From Biscogniauxia marginata (Eukaryota; Ascomycota; Sordariomycetes; Xylariales; Xylariaceae), in assembly GCA_022695795.1 (NCBI GenBank), contig MU404063.1, positions 1 through 64,000 on the forward strand: a stretch of 64,000 bases of DNA, in the 5' to 3' direction. Below are positions 46,826 to 58,847 of this stretch, one piece after another; position 1 is the stretch's first letter; every line of letters starts with the position of its first letter. The notes below the pieces were generated by a model, which did no database searches, had not been told where the DNA came from, and was given only the letters and a program-made list of their open reading frames with translations. The position numbers were made by a program, and so were the translations under genes.

Positions 46826-49603
46826 ATGCCGGAACAGGAGGAATCAGGTCTTTTTGGCCTTTGCGCGTTCACCTTCGTCCGGAATCACGACTTGACTGAA
46901 AATGTCATCGAAGAGGTACGTCTCATTCAATGTTCCTCGCTGTCGCTGATGGGCTAGGATCTTGAGATGCTAACCAACCAAAGTTGACACAAAGCATTGT
47001 CAAATATGGCGGCCAGGTCTTCGCACAGAAGCGCGATGGCTCTTTGCCACTGTCCCAAGTCACCCATGTCATATCCAACACAATCGACTTTCCCGAGTTT
47101 ACTGAAGCCACAGCTATGATGATACCGGTTGTCAAGTCTAAATGGATATCGGCATCCCTGGCAAAAGGGAAACAGGCGCAGATACGGCCATTTACGCCTG
47201 ATCCTCGTATGATCTTTTCCGACGTGATGCTGTCCTGTGCCGATATCCCTCCTACAGATAAAGAGGCCATCATCGGTGCGACAATGGCCATGGGCGGGAT
47301 GGACTCGGAGAACGTTACCAAGCTGACCACTCATATCTGCGCACTTACTATGGACCATCCGAAATGCCAATTGGCTATGGAGAAGAAGCATAGATGCAAG
47401 ATCGTTCTACCTCACTGGTAAGCATATTTCTATGGCCAAGTGGAGTAAGAGAACATTGACTCTGATGACTTGTAAGGTTCGACGACTGCTTCAAACTCGG
47501 AAAGAGAATCGACGAGGGCCCCTACCTTCTACCTAACCCCGAAATATTGCGCGCGCGGCCCGAAGACGTGATAGAACCCCCTTCTAGTGCACATCTCGAG
47601 GGTGCGACGTCAGCTGTGCCTGACTATCTTCCCACTCCAACACACACAACATCGGGGTCCCGTCCTCCTCTGACCATCTTCAACGGAAAGAAGGTCATGC
47701 TGTCTACGGACCTGTCAGTTGGGAATCGGCTTAAGGGAATCATTTTGGACCTGATTAGTAACGGAGGTGGCGAGTTGACTGACAACGTCGACGAGTGCGA
47801 TTGGTTTGTGTGTCAGTATCGGGATGGTCCGCAGTATATTCGCGCCTCGCACCTTGGAAAGACGGTTGGAAATCTGTCCTGGCTATATCATCTCATCACA
47901 CGGAACGCCTGGACTTCCCCTCTTCGACGCCTCCTCCACTATCCCATACCCCGCGATGGGATTCCCGGTTTCAAGGACCTGAGAATTACTGTGTCGAACT
48001 ATGGAGGAGAGGCCCGGATCTACCTGGAGAACTTGATCACTGCCGCCGGAGCTACATACACCAAGACCATGAAGGCCGACAATACCCATCTTATCACGGC
48101 CCGAGACAATAGCGAAAAGTGCGAGGCTGCTCGAGACTGGAATATACACATGATCAATCACCTTTGGATTGAAGAGAGCTATGCCAAATGCGAGAAGCAA
48201 AGTATCACGATTGGAAAATATACCCATTTCCCCCCTCGAACAAACCTTGGTGAGGTTATCGGCCAGACCTTCTTTGACGAATCGAGACTGCAAGCGATGT
48301 ACTACCCCGGCGACCCGGAGAAGCCCACCGCGTCGTCGAAGCGAAAGCGCAAGGTCTTGGAAATGGCTGATGAGAACTCATTTGCCGATGGTCCTGCCGA
48401 AGGAGTTGCTATCGGACGACAGCCTCACAAGGAATTCGATGTGATGAAGGACACTGACGTGGAATATGCTCAGAAGACGACCGATGTTTTCGGAGTGCCC
48501 GCTCCTCAGAAGCGTCGCGCGACCCAGGCCCAGTTTTCGACTCCTGCGCGTGGGCGACATGTTCGCGCGGGCAAGGAAAACGAAACGCCCTCGACTGTCT
48601 CATCGTCGAGCCGAAGTGCGAAGGACAAGGCGCTAGGTCGCTTATCAGACCTTGCCCCTGACATTGCTCTATACGAGAAAGAAAAGAAGCGCGGATTAAA
48701 GGATGGTCAGGGCCTATGGGGAGGGAAACGAGCTGCCGATTTAATTGACCGTGAACACCTCAATCGACGTAGTGCCACAAGCCCGGCTGCTGGTGAAGAG
48801 AATGACAAGGACTCGAAAGTTGAGAAGCGTCCGACGAAAAAAGCACGACCATCACTCCCAGAAATCGAGATGAGAGTTATTCTCACCGGCTTTAAGCGAT
48901 GGGTCAACGACGTACACAAGGAAGATGCTGATCGGGTATGTCGATTAAGAAACTTGTCCTATATTCTGCTAACATTGAATGACAGAAAAAATTGCGCGAG
49001 ATGGGTATCGCGGTTGTTGTGGACGGCCAGCCATGTGATTACCTTGTTGCCCCACAACTAGTACGGACGGTCAAGTTCCTTCGCAATTTGTCCAAGGGTG
49101 CCATGATCTTGTCTTCAACCTGGATCGAGCAGTGTTTGGACAACAAACAGGTTCCGAACCCCGAGGATTTCGTCCTCAAGGATAAGGAGAACGAGAAGAA
49201 GTTTGGACTGAAGCTTGAAAACTCGGTTCGAAAGGCTCGCGAGAATAAGGGAAAGCTCTTGTGGAACATCCCAATCTACTGCACATCGAGTATCAAGAAC
49301 GGCACCGATAGTTACCAAGCCATAGCCGAGGCAAACGGTGCCCTCTTCATGGCATATGGGGCCAGAAGCGGAACCACGATCAAGCCTACCAAACCGGAGG
49401 AGGACGAAGGAGGTCCCGAGCCGGTGTACCTCCTCAGCACAGCAACTTCCGAGGAGAAGAAGCTGTGGAAGAAGTTCGAGGATATGGCGCGCAAGGGGAA
49501 CATGGAGCCGCGTGTTGTCGCCTCTGATTGGTTGCTGGATGTGGTCATGAAGCAGGAACTGAGCTTCGATAAGAAGTACTTGGTGACTAACTTCTTCAGC
49601 TAG
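46826..49603 (+). CDS. RTT107: Multi-BRCT DNA damage scaffold RTT107/BRC1
   Basis: This genome-maintenance scaffold binds gamma-H2A and Smc5/6 or Slx4-type partners at stalled forks. Exons 46826-46915, 46984-47417, 47477-48935 and 48986-49603 give 866 aa. Tandem BRCT repeats fill the first ~430 residues, with Trp-containing ends such as VVKSKWISASLAKGK, KIVLPHWFDDCFKLGK, GNLSWLYHLI and MINHLWIEESYAK. The segment FKDLRITVSNYGGEARIYLE with DNTHLITA and YTHFPPRTNLGEVIG is typical of the Brc1/Rtt107 fourth BRCT region. A basic disordered linker (residues about 430-630) with possible nuclear signals (KRKRK) leads to the C-terminal BRCT pair, which would bind phospho-H2A (STWIEQCLDNKQ, VVASDWLLDVVMKQ). 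The identification is strong; partner details are family knowledge. Confidence 0.92.
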
Positions 49604-49820
49604 AGAGCTGAGCTGTTTCATTGTTCGTTTTGTATCCGAATATCTGCATTGCATGGGTCTCGGGGCGCGGCGTCTGGTTACGTGTGGATTTGTTGTCGCG
49701 TGAGAATCCCTGGATTAGGGTAGCAGAGGTTGGGGATACTAGGGGAACCACATCGTGTAGTCATAGTGTATCGTTGCTTTTTACAGATATGGTATCCCCG
49801 ATTGTTCACGAGTATATTCC

Positions 49821-50735
49821 TCAGAAGAACTTGACACCCCGCTGGTCTTCCTGTCCGAATATCTGTGCCTTGCCACGCTTGACAAGGACCTGTAGTGCTT
49901 TCTGGAGAATTTCGGGGTCGAGGCCGTGGAACTCTGAAAAAGACAATGCCAAGTTAACATCATTCTTTTTACCCTTGAACGTTTCACTCCTATACCTATC
50001 GTCTCGTAAAGGGCCAGGGGAAGGAAAGATGGGGAAGAGAAAAACACATGGGGGAAAAAAGGGAGAATAAATTTGTCTGCATGACCAAAACTCACCGGTG
50101 CCTCTCGTGCCCTCCCCCTCCGTGAGCTCGTAGAGCGTGAGCACGGTGTTCTTCTGCGCCGTGTCCTCCACCCACGCCTCTATCAGCCCGGCCCACTCCT
50201 CCGGCGTCTTCCAATAAACCCAAACCACATCGCCCCCCTCTCCTCCTCCTCCTCCTCCTGCCCCTCCCCCCCCTCCTCTCTCATCCTCCCCCCTATCCCT
50301 ATCTCCCGTAATCCCACCCACCAGCCCGCCCAAACCACCACCACCACCCCTCTCGCCGCCGGGGACGACGTACTCGGCCCTGCCGTCGCGGCGCATGTGG
50401 TCGAATACCTCGCGGGCGTCGGCGGGGCTGAGGCGCCGGCCGATGCGGCGGTTGTGGAAAAGCTCCTCGTGCGGCGCGCCCGCGTACGAGAGCGCGAGCC
50501 GGTAGATCCGATGGTGCCGGCAGTAGGCCAGCACCAGGGCGGCCCACTTCTCGAGCTGGCTGTGCCGCGTCGTGAGGTTCGTCTGCCGCGTGAAGAAGGG
50601 CGGGAAGTGGTACTCGCGCGGGAACTCGAAGGTCGCCGGCGTCGACGGCGACGGCGACGGAGGGGCGGCTGCGGCGGCGGCTGCGACTGCGGAGGTCGAG
50701 GAGGAGGTGGCGGTGGGGTTCGGGGTTGATGTCAT
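49821..50735 (-). CDS. VPS25: ESCRT-II subunit VPS25
   Basis: VPS25 bridges ESCRT-II to ESCRT-III during multivesicular body sorting. Exons 50096-50735 and 49821-49933 give 250 aa, longer than the usual ~180-200. After a Ser/Ala/Pro-rich leader, the first winged helix contains the PPxY-like FPPFFTRQ and AYCRHHRIYRLAL. The second winged helix begins at VVWVYWKTPEEWAGLI and ends GRAQIFG-like (KRGKAQIFGQEDQRGVKFF). Between them is a ~45-residue Gly/Arg/Asp insertion (about residues 125-170). The 162-nt intron is a multiple of three and free of stops, so it reads through in frame; removing it joins LTEGEGTRGT to EFHGLDPEIL, as the family requires. The gene converges on RTT107 with only 217 bases between stop codons. 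Confidence 0.92.
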   Translation of the reverse strand: MTSTPNPTATSSSTSAVAAAAAAAPPSPSPSTPATFEFPREYHFPPFFTRQTNLTTRHSQLEKWAALVLAYCRHHRIYRLALSYAGAPHEELFHNRRIGRRLSPADAREVFDHMRRDGRAEYVVPGGERGGGGGLGGLVGGITGDRDRGEDERGGGGGAGGGGGGEGGDVVWVYWKTPEEWAGLIEAWVEDTAQKNTVLTLYELTEGEGTRGTGEFWSCRQIYSPFFPPCVFLFPIFPSPGPLRDDRYRSETFKGKKNDVNLALSFSEFHGLDPEILQKALQVLVKRGKAQIFGQEDQRGVKFF

Positions 50736-51351
50736 CTTTTTTTTTTCTGTCTTTTTTTGGATGGACCTCGGGGTTGGTCCCAGGATTGGAAGGATACAGG
50801 ATTATGTTATCGTTCGTCTGAGCTTCTTCCGTTTGCCAGGCTCTACTACAAACCACGCGATGCTAAGTTCTCTCGGATGATGTGAAGTTAAGACAATTAA
50901 TTGTACGGGGAGGTGGGATGGTGGGGCAAGCTGCGTTCATACGTAAAGGTAATCCACATATAGCTAGCTACCCCCCGGAGCCAAGCTTGTGAAAGAGAGC
51001 TCCACTCAATTCTCGCTACCCCTTTTCCCTACGAGCCATAGAAGAAGAATTATAGGGATAGAGGCTATACGTATAATATGAGGACGACGACTAGAGTCCA
51101 ATCGTGTATAAGACTGCCCGACAGGTAATAAAGCAGGAAAACAAACGACTATTTGTTTAAACAAGGGCCATTTCCCTTCGGTCACCCCCTGGACATGATC
51201 ATACCCAATCATCAATCCAGCCCGACCAAAAACTCCATACGACAAACTCCATACGACAAACACCCTCCGGATAGCATAGCATAGCGTCGTCATCATGCAA
51301 GAACCAAACACGGGATGCTCCCATAATCTTTAAGTCCTAACACTACGGGTA
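50736..51351. other. Promoter of VPS25 / 3' flank of NDC80
   Basis: About 600 bases between two minus-strand genes. A T-run sits just upstream of the VPS25 start (50737-50756 region). No supported gene. Confidence 0.45.
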
Positions 51352-53735
51352 TCATTCGTCCGCCATCTCGTCCCTGCCTCGCTCTTTCTCCAGCTCGTCT
51401 TCTACGAGCGTATTATAATCGTCCAGGTTCTTCTGGATGTGGAGTTTGAACTTGCAGATGTCGTTGAGCAACTTCTCGAGCTCGGTGTGTAGTTGCTCTC
51501 GCAGAGCGCTGGCTCTGAGAATGAGTTGTTCATACCTGTGTGAAACAAGTCAGTAGTGGATAGTAGAAAAGGGGTTCACAATGGAACATACTCGATGTTC
51601 GTATTCATCTCTCTTTGCTCCATGAGCTGGACAGACTCGGTGAGCTGTGCTCGCATCTTGGCCAACTCCTTCTCCATCTTCTCGATCTGCACGTCGGACG
51701 CCAACTTTTGTGTAGTCGCAACCTAGAAACATTGTTAGTTACCCTTCATCATATTAAGTTACGAGGATTCCGAGACTCATACCTCCTTGGTCTTCTCGTA
51801 CTCCTCCTCTGCAGCCCGGACTCTGTGCTCGAGAGCCTCGACCTCGTTACGCTTGTCCTCGATCGTTTCCTTAATGCCATCGAGCCGTTCGTGATCCTTC
51901 ATCATAATATCCATCGCTTCGGTCCGTCGCTCTGAGATCTCCCTTCGCAACGCTAGGAAACTGTTCTTAACTTGTCCGCGCAGATCCAGGTTTAGAACAT
52001 GAGCTGGCTGGTAACCCGTGATTGGATCCGCCAGCAGCCGCTCGCTTCCCGTTCCGCCCAAATATGATCCCTTCATAATGGATCCAGTAAAGTCCGACTC
52101 GTTCACCGTCACCGTGAGCTCGTATGTAGCGCCCTTGGCGTTGACAGCCGTCGCAGGGATGAGACCGATTTGATACGCGACGGTATTGTATCTGTCGACT
52201 AATCTCTCCAGCTCGTCAAGTTTGCGACTTGCCTCCATCTCTTTCTCGGCAACCTTCTTCTTGCCCTCGTCGAGTCGCTGGGTGGCCGACTCGATTCCCC
52301 TTTGCAGCCTTTCACGCTCCGAGGTCATCCGGTCGATATCCTGCATGCTGATCCCTTGGTCGTCAACCGCTTTTTGCAGCCCACGCCGCTCATCCTCTGC
52401 CTCCTTCAGCTCTTGCATCAGATTGTCTAGTTCCTCCTGAAGAATCTGGATGCGGTTTTCGTATTTGTCGGATCTCGATAGAGCAAGCGCATTGTACTCC
52501 TCGAATTTAACCTTATCCTCTTCCATAATCTTGAAGTGGTTGTCAAGAACACGGGGATCTGGTGTCGACTTCTCCAAATCCTCTATCTCCTGGAGCAATC
52601 GGGCGTTCTCCGCTTCGAGCATCTCGAGTTCTGACAAGTATTTCGAATTTGACCGCTCAAATGCCTTGGCCATGGCCTCTACATGCGGTGCTAGTATCTT
52701 CTCGGCATCCTCATCTCCGGCATCGTCGTCCATAGCGAGCCAGTCCCGGTATGCTGTGCTCAAGAAATCAAATATGATATGGTCCCCGCTGACATCGACG
52801 CCGCTCTCCATACAAGCTTCGTCGTACCGGTGGGACGCATAGCCGTCGAGCATCTGTGCCAACTGCATCATCCAGTGAAGCAATCCCAGGAACGTGCTCC
52901 AGTTTTGACCACCCACGGCGGAGATTTGCGACTTGGTGATGCTCTTCTCGTAAGGGTACCGTAGCTGCTTCAAAATTGGAGGAACTTCCTGATCGATATT
53001 TTTCTGAAAGCGGTAACTTGGGTCAATGCGATGGTATAGCCATTGAAACATGTAGTTGAAGTCCTTCTGCGTGGGCGATTTAATGATATTGTGCGACAGT
53101 GTGTGCTTCATCTCCATCTCGAAGTTATGTTGCGATAGATACTCTAACAGTTCCTGCCCGATGCGCGCCTGGAATGACCGGTCCTTTAGGGGTCGCGGGT
53201 CTCGCGGGACACCTGCTGCTTGGGGCGCCTGTTGGAAGAAACTCTGGTGGCTCATGGGACCGTTGGTAGAGGGCCGGGCGCGGTACACACTGCTTCTTCG
53301 TTCGCTCTCGGACTGTGACTGTCGTGACGGCACGCCGCCGGACGCGTAGCTTTTGAACGCAGATCCTGGGTTGTTCTGGAACGAGGCCCGCTTCACCGAG
53401 GACATTCCCGCATCTGCCAAGTTGGTTCCCGATGAGGAGCGTGAGAAGATGGGCTGGCTCGGCCTGCCGAGCGCGAGGGACTGCCTAGATCCCGACACCC
53501 CTCGCACATGGCTACCCGAGAATGCGCCACTCCCACTGGTCGAGTTGGATCTCTTCATGGCTGAGGCAGGCTGGGGAATAGCTGAGTTCAGGTTGATACC
53601 GCCAAGGGTCTGGATTGCGACGGGGGCCGCTGGTTAGCAAATATCCAATTGCGACAAGTCAAAGTGCGCGTCGACACACGAATATCGTACCTCTCGTGTT
53701 CGGCGGACACTCCAAAGTCCCGTCTCCTGGGACAT
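51352..53735 (-). CDS. NDC80: Kinetochore protein NDC80 (HEC1)
   Basis: NDC80 is the microtubule-binding subunit of the NDC80 complex at the outer kinetochore. Exons 53691-53735, 51783-53609, 51592-51722 and 51352-51535 give 728 aa. A basic Ser/Arg-rich tail (about residues 1-130), the Aurora-regulated part, precedes the calponin-homology domain ([68 protein letters not shown]). Long coiled coil follows from about residue 310, interrupted by a loop-like stretch ([32 protein letters not shown]), then coiled coil to the end. The first 15 codons ([15 protein letters not shown]) come from a separate exon joined at 53609. Models beginning at the internal MKRSNST would lose them. Confidence 0.95.
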
Positions 53736-54272
53736 AGTTGCGTAGCTCAAAATGAAGGTCGATTTCCAGTGGTGGTGGAGCGATCGATATTGGTGTGTTT
53801 GGTGTGTTGCGCGACAAACTAGTTTGCTAAGAAAAAAAAAAAGAAAAAAAAAAGAAGTTGTACTTGCGAATTTTGGACCATTAATTGTGAGGGGTGTGTA
53901 GTTGCGACGGTTGCTCCTGTTAAAGTAAACAAACTGGGATTGGTGTTTGATTGGCCCCACGTGGCGGCCGCCGCATCAATTTAGAGTGGGTCACCTCTAG
54001 GTAGGCGGATACGTACCTTTGTCAAGTGCCAAGCAATTGGATCTCTCTGCCACCCTCACTCAATCTTCCTCCCGGCCGTCGTCTGTGGACGAAATGTTCC
54101 TACTTAATTACTGCTCTTTTCTTCTTCATTTTTTATAGGTTTTTCTTGGCTGTCTGCTGCCTTACTTCAATTTCTTCACGAGCTAGCTACTACTTATAAA
54201 GTTATCTAGCATTTACCCTCGACTACCTATATATCACACCATGCTTCTCTTCTTTAAAGGGTACAAATCACG
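53736..54272. other. Divergent promoter between NDC80 and the OB-fold-like gene
   Basis: 537 bases between two divergent starts. It contains A-runs (53828-53851) and pyrimidine-rich sequence (54115-54180). A shared bidirectional promoter is likely but not proven. Confidence 0.45.
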
Positions 54273-55364
54273 ATGGTGCGGAAAGTCATAATCCTAACCG
54301 GTGCACCGGAGGCCGCCCGTCTGGATTGGAAAGAATCCAACCTATTAAATAATTTCCTAGAACCGACTGCAAGATTTTTGAAATTAGAAACATCTCCTAA
54401 AGCGGGATGTTTAGAATCCGAAATCTCTTCAACTGCGGATAATCCTGTCTGGAGATCATTGCCGCTCAAGAGGGAGCGGCTAGCAACTGGCTTTTCCCAG
54501 ACGCACGATCTAGGACAGGAATACCGTGGTAATCCAAACTTCTTTACCACTGTATCGAATTCTCCCGATACCACGTCCGCGTCGACAGAGGAGTATCGAA
54601 GCCAGACAATTCTGAACCAATTCTATGACCATTCTTTAGCGGTGCATGATGAACTTCCGTCATCCCAGTTACCAGCTGGAAGTTCTAGCTCCTACGAATA
54701 CTCTATTGACACAAGCGGGGAAATGACCACCATATTATCAACTCAGGCTAGTGGTGCTTCGGTTACGCACCAGCGATCCCAAGCTGTCGAGAGCGGGCAC
54801 CTAAGCGACCTAGAACATGTGCCAGGGGCTGCCTATCTGCAATCCATTTCTCCCCAAACCCTAACAGTCAACCTCATTGTCGGAGTGATATCCATTGCTG
54901 AACCACGGACTGTAAAGACAAGATGGGGAACTACGAAGTCCTTGGTCGAGCTTCTTGTTGGAGACGAGACAAAGTCTGGATTTAGTGTTACGTTCTGGCT
55001 ATCATCAGACTCGAACGATTCGAACGAGGTACTAAGGACGCTTCGGCGGCAAGACATCATACTCCTACGAAACGTTGCCTTGAGTGTATTTATGAAGAAA
55101 GTCCATGGTCATAGCCTGAGGAAGGGTCTCACTAAAGTCGACCTACTGCACAGGAGAAAATTGGATAAGACGGATCAGGGTGGGCTCTATAGTATGAAAG
55201 ACGTTGCGTCTAGGAAAGCCGCGCACCCGCAGTTGATGAAAACAAGAAAGGTCCGGCAATGGGTTTTGGATTTCGTTAGTGACGGTGGAACGAATCTTGG
55301 AAAGAGAAAACAGAACGACAGGCCTGTCAGGAGTTGGGACATACCGCCGGCGGACACGCAGTGA
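54273..55364 (+). CDS. Unnamed OB-fold-like protein, 363 aa
   Basis: I do not recognise a named gene. It is a single exon. The first ~190 residues are Ser/Thr-rich and probably disordered, although the very start (VRKVIILTGAPEAARLDW) looks conserved. Residues about 190-310 have a beta-barrel-like pattern: LTVNLIVGVISIAEPRTVKT, SLVELLVGDETKSGFSVTFWL, RRQDIILLRNVALSVFMKKV and LTKVDLLHRR. The order strand, turn, 'VELLVGDET' strand, 'DIILLRNV' strand is what single-stranded-DNA-binding OB folds (RPA, CST, shieldin-like) show; this is inference from pattern alone. The C-terminus is basic (KTRKVRQWVLDFV). It diverges from NDC80 over 537 bases. A role in DNA repair or telomere biology is plausible but not shown. 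Confidence 0.72.
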   Translation: MVRKVIILTGAPEAARLDWKESNLLNNFLEPTARFLKLETSPKAGCLESEISSTADNPVWRSLPLKRERLATGFSQTHDLGQEYRGNPNFFTTVSNSPDTTSASTEEYRSQTILNQFYDHSLAVHDELPSSQLPAGSSSSYEYSIDTSGEMTTILSTQASGASVTHQRSQAVESGHLSDLEHVPGAAYLQSISPQTLTVNLIVGVISIAEPRTVKTRWGTTKSLVELLVGDETKSGFSVTFWLSSDSNDSNEVLRTLRRQDIILLRNVALSVFMKKVHGHSLRKGLTKVDLLHRRKLDKTDQGGLYSMKDVASRKAAHPQLMKTRKVRQWVLDFVSDGGTNLGKRKQNDRPVRSWDIPPADTQ

Positions 55365-56101
55365 ATTGTGCGTGAGAGATAAGTCCCATTTCCGGAAGTC
55401 GGATGTGGGCAAGGCTACCTATAGAAGAGCTATTTGGCACTGAGCCTCTGAAGGAAACAGCGAAACTGCTGACCTCGCTGTTTATGGATCGTTAAAGGCA
55501 TAATCGGCGTCTAATCGATACTAGATACCTAAATCCTAGGCTATAAAGTTTCCTTTTTACACATTCCTCCCGCCTAACTGAATATTAGGTCCTGTACGGG
55601 GGTGTATGCATGTTTTATCGGCAGAAGCGCTAGTGATTAAGTTAGGCAGCTAATTAGGGTCCAAGAGCCAAAAAAAAAAGTTGACATGTGCCAAATGCCA
55701 TGCATCCCAGCCATTTAGGTAATTAATTAAATAGAGCCGCGTAATAAACACGCCGACGTCACACTCCCGCCAGTACCGCAGTTGCATACCCTTTTTCTTA
55801 TTCTTCCAAATCCCCACCTACAATCGGATCACTTTTTTTTTTTTCTTTTCTCTGATTCTAATTTACCCATTTTCAATTTCTATCTTATTTTGCACATGTC
55901 TCTATCCGTCAATGATCTTCTTGTCAATAATTCGCCACTTTTAACCGTTCACTGACGACACGCCTACGCTGGACGACACGACAGCGCTGACAGGCACAGG
56001 GCTCGGCAACTGCTGATCAGCTCATACCGCGGAACCCACCTCGCCAACAGTATCAATAGCGTCCAATTGGTCGAAACGGCAACGACTGTTGGGGAATCTG
56101 A
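55365..56101. other. Intergenic region between two plus-strand genes
   Basis: Contains A/T homopolymers and a pyrimidine-rich leader (55800-55900). No supported gene. Confidence 0.45.
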
Positions 56102-58189
56102 ATGGCTGGAATTGGCTATGACGAAATAGCCGTAATGGACGAGGACATGAAAGGTGGGAACGGAGAAGGAGAGGCGGAGACGGAGGCGAGCGGGAGCCAC
56201 GGCACTCCGATAATGTCCAAAACGCGAAGCTTATCCGACGGAGGAGGAACTCCATTATCGCCATCTCCGTACATCATCGAGGCCTCGAGGAGAACATCGA
56301 AGGACGACAGTTCTCTGGTGCGAGACAGGATCCAAGAAGCCACCACGCCGGTGACGCCTCGCCGTCCCGACCACTTCCCTCTGCGCGGCTTGTCGCTCCA
56401 GATGCCCCAGCGCGACCTGACCTCGCCCGCCCAGCCCTCCTCCCCCTACGTCAAACCCACTCCTCTGTCTCCGAAGCTCGACCACTCCCAAATTTATGCT
56501 TCGCCCACCAACATCCTTCCTCGACGGTCGCGCGGCCTGGACTTCTCTCGCGCCGCCACGAGTCTTCACCACTCGACACTCGCCGAACAGTCATCTCCCG
56601 ACTCATCTCCCACTATCGGCGGCCGCGCTATGAATATTCCCGGCCGTGCCAGCCGTGAATATGGAACCGACCAGACCTCCACGTCTCTGTGGTCCATCAT
56701 GGGCAATCAGGAGCGCATGAATATATCCAGTTCGGTGGGAAGCACAAACCCCCTAGCCTCGGATTCTTCGTCGAGCTGTGGGGATGATGACTACATGGAC
56801 GACGAAATGGAAGACGCGATCGTGAGCACCCCCCAAGTTGCTAAGACCAGCTCGCAAGTCCAGAGTGGCAATACGGTCCCGTGGATGCCTAGCAACTCGC
56901 CGGCCGTCAATAGCCTCTCGAGCTTTCGAACACGGCCGCGAAAGCAGTCAAAGCAAAAAATACGGGGCTTGGCGGGCTTGGGCTTCAAAACCTCCGCCCT
57001 TCCAGGTCTGTCTAAGTCACCGCCAAACAATGTCGTGAAGGAGCTCAGGGATATCCCCATTTCCCACTCGCGGAGGGAGAGTATCAGCTGGGCTGCCAAC
57101 CAGCTGCACATCTCAGGTAGTGAGATGGACGAGAGGATCATGGACACCGGCGAAGTCCTCTCTACCCCCGGACGCGATGGTGTTAGGGGCGTTATCAAGA
57201 GAACGGTTACGCGAAGGGGCAATCTTCTGGTAGGATCGAATGTATTCTCGCTATCAGGAGTAGGGTCTTGCTAACCAATGCGGTAGCCGAAAACAAAGGG
57301 GTTTGCGCGGATTCGCGCCGCTCTTGCAGAAGAAAGCACCCCTGTAGATTCCGAGGTGCGCCGAGAAGCTGAGGTCATCCGCCAAGTGCGTGAGAGTGAT
57401 ATGGACCTCGAACTTCGAGCACCTCCCGGTCCGCCACCTATAGAGATACCAAACACCTCCACTGACCAGCCGTCACCTAATCTCGCCACTACACAAGAGG
57501 CTCTCGAAGAAGTACCCGACGATGATATGATGACCGACTCGGGATTGTCGAGCAGCTTCAAACAGCAGGCTATGAAAAATTCGAAGGGCAAGAACTTTTG
57601 GGAAACGTTCTCCGAGACAAGTAGCGTTGCTGGCACGAGAATAACGCCGCCTCCGCCTGCTTTTATGCCAAGGGGGTCGTCATCTGGTATCAGCGAGGAC
57701 GTCAATATGGATTCTCCGTCTCTCTCGGCCGGGTCCGGCAACGCAAGTCTGTTTGGCCCCGGGACCGGCCTTGCCATCGGTGGACACGGTAGTGACAGTC
57801 AGAGATCAGACACGCCACAGGCTAATTCGTCAGCGCCGTCGCAAGGAGGCAGCGTGCCCCCGACCGCGGCGGAGATCACCCGACGCATCAACAACAAGCG
57901 CCGGAGGGACGACGACTTTGACCCGCACAGCTTCAAGAGGCGAGCCGTGAGCCCCGGCATGAGCGTCCACAACTCCCCGGTCATGCAAAGTCCTCTGCAG
58001 CGAGACGTGGCGCCGTGGGGCTCCCGACCGGGAAGCACCCACGGGGGGGACAAGGCATCAGGCACCCCGAGCGAGAACGGGAGCTCCGTTGGTAACGGCG
58101 GGCGGCCCATCGGCGGCGGCAAGGGGCGCGTGGGGTTCCAGGGTATGGTGGATACCAACGACGGCTTGATGCGCATGAGCATCGAGTAA
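56102..58189 (+). CDS. Unnamed 676-aa Ser/Pro-rich protein with a conserved-looking central block
   Basis: I do not recognise a name. Exons 56102-57229 and 57287-58189 are separated by a 57-nt intron (GTAGGA...GCTAACC...GCGGTAG). Most of the protein is disordered: S/T-P sites, an acidic patch (GDDDYMDDEMEDA near 225) and a Gly-rich tail. The exon junction falls inside the one dense segment, about residues 363-410, which reads IKRTVTRRGNLL then PKTKGFARIRAALAEES and EVRREAEVIRQVRESDMD. That basic-then-helical block looks like a conserved motif of a regulatory nuclear protein. Near residue 600 a basic motif (NNKRRRDDDFDPHSFKRRA) could be a nuclear signal. The composition resembles fungal transcriptional or cell-cycle regulators; I do not assign one. 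Confidence 0.82.
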
Positions 58190-58847
58190 ACAAGTAGAAG
58201 GGGCGTTGCGTTCGATTCGATCGATCGAACAAACTGCATATGGGCGTCCGGGATTTTATCTTGCATGGCCTGGGACGGTTTACCGGTTCTTCTACGGGAG
58301 GTGAGCTAAAAAGTGATTTAGCTGGCGAGAGAATGGTAAATGGAACCATCACATGGGCAAGCTTTTTTTCTTCTTCTGTTCTTCTTGTAATTATGTAGTG
58401 CATAGCATGGAAGGGGGGAGAAGTTTATCGCTTGAAACTCTTTCAGATATTGCGAGAGAGAAAGACTTACGGCTAGGGACAGTCATTTCAAAGCAAAATA
58501 TACCCCCGTACATATCAATTCTGCGGGATCTCTTGGAGGAATTCATATTACGCAAGTTTCTTAATATGCGACTGTGGCATCAAGGGTGAGTGGGAAGGCC
58601 GGTAAGCCGTGGTTTGCTGGTTGAGGCTTTTATGCTGCCGATTAATAGTGAATACTTGTCGTATCCCAACAATTCCTCTGGATCGGAAAGAGGTGTTTAA
58701 ACCTGTATATAAGTATAAATAGAGTCTCTTCGCCTGACATGTGTATATCAGATAAGAGATACGATATACAACGATTGTATTATCATTACAATATACATGT
58801 ATCTTACGATCTATACAAACTTCTCATTGGCCCCCTTTCCGGGGAAC
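58190..58847. other. Convergent 3' region
   Basis: Lies between the stop codons of the 676-aa gene and the Fpg-type gene. AT-rich, with short frames only. Confidence 0.45.
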
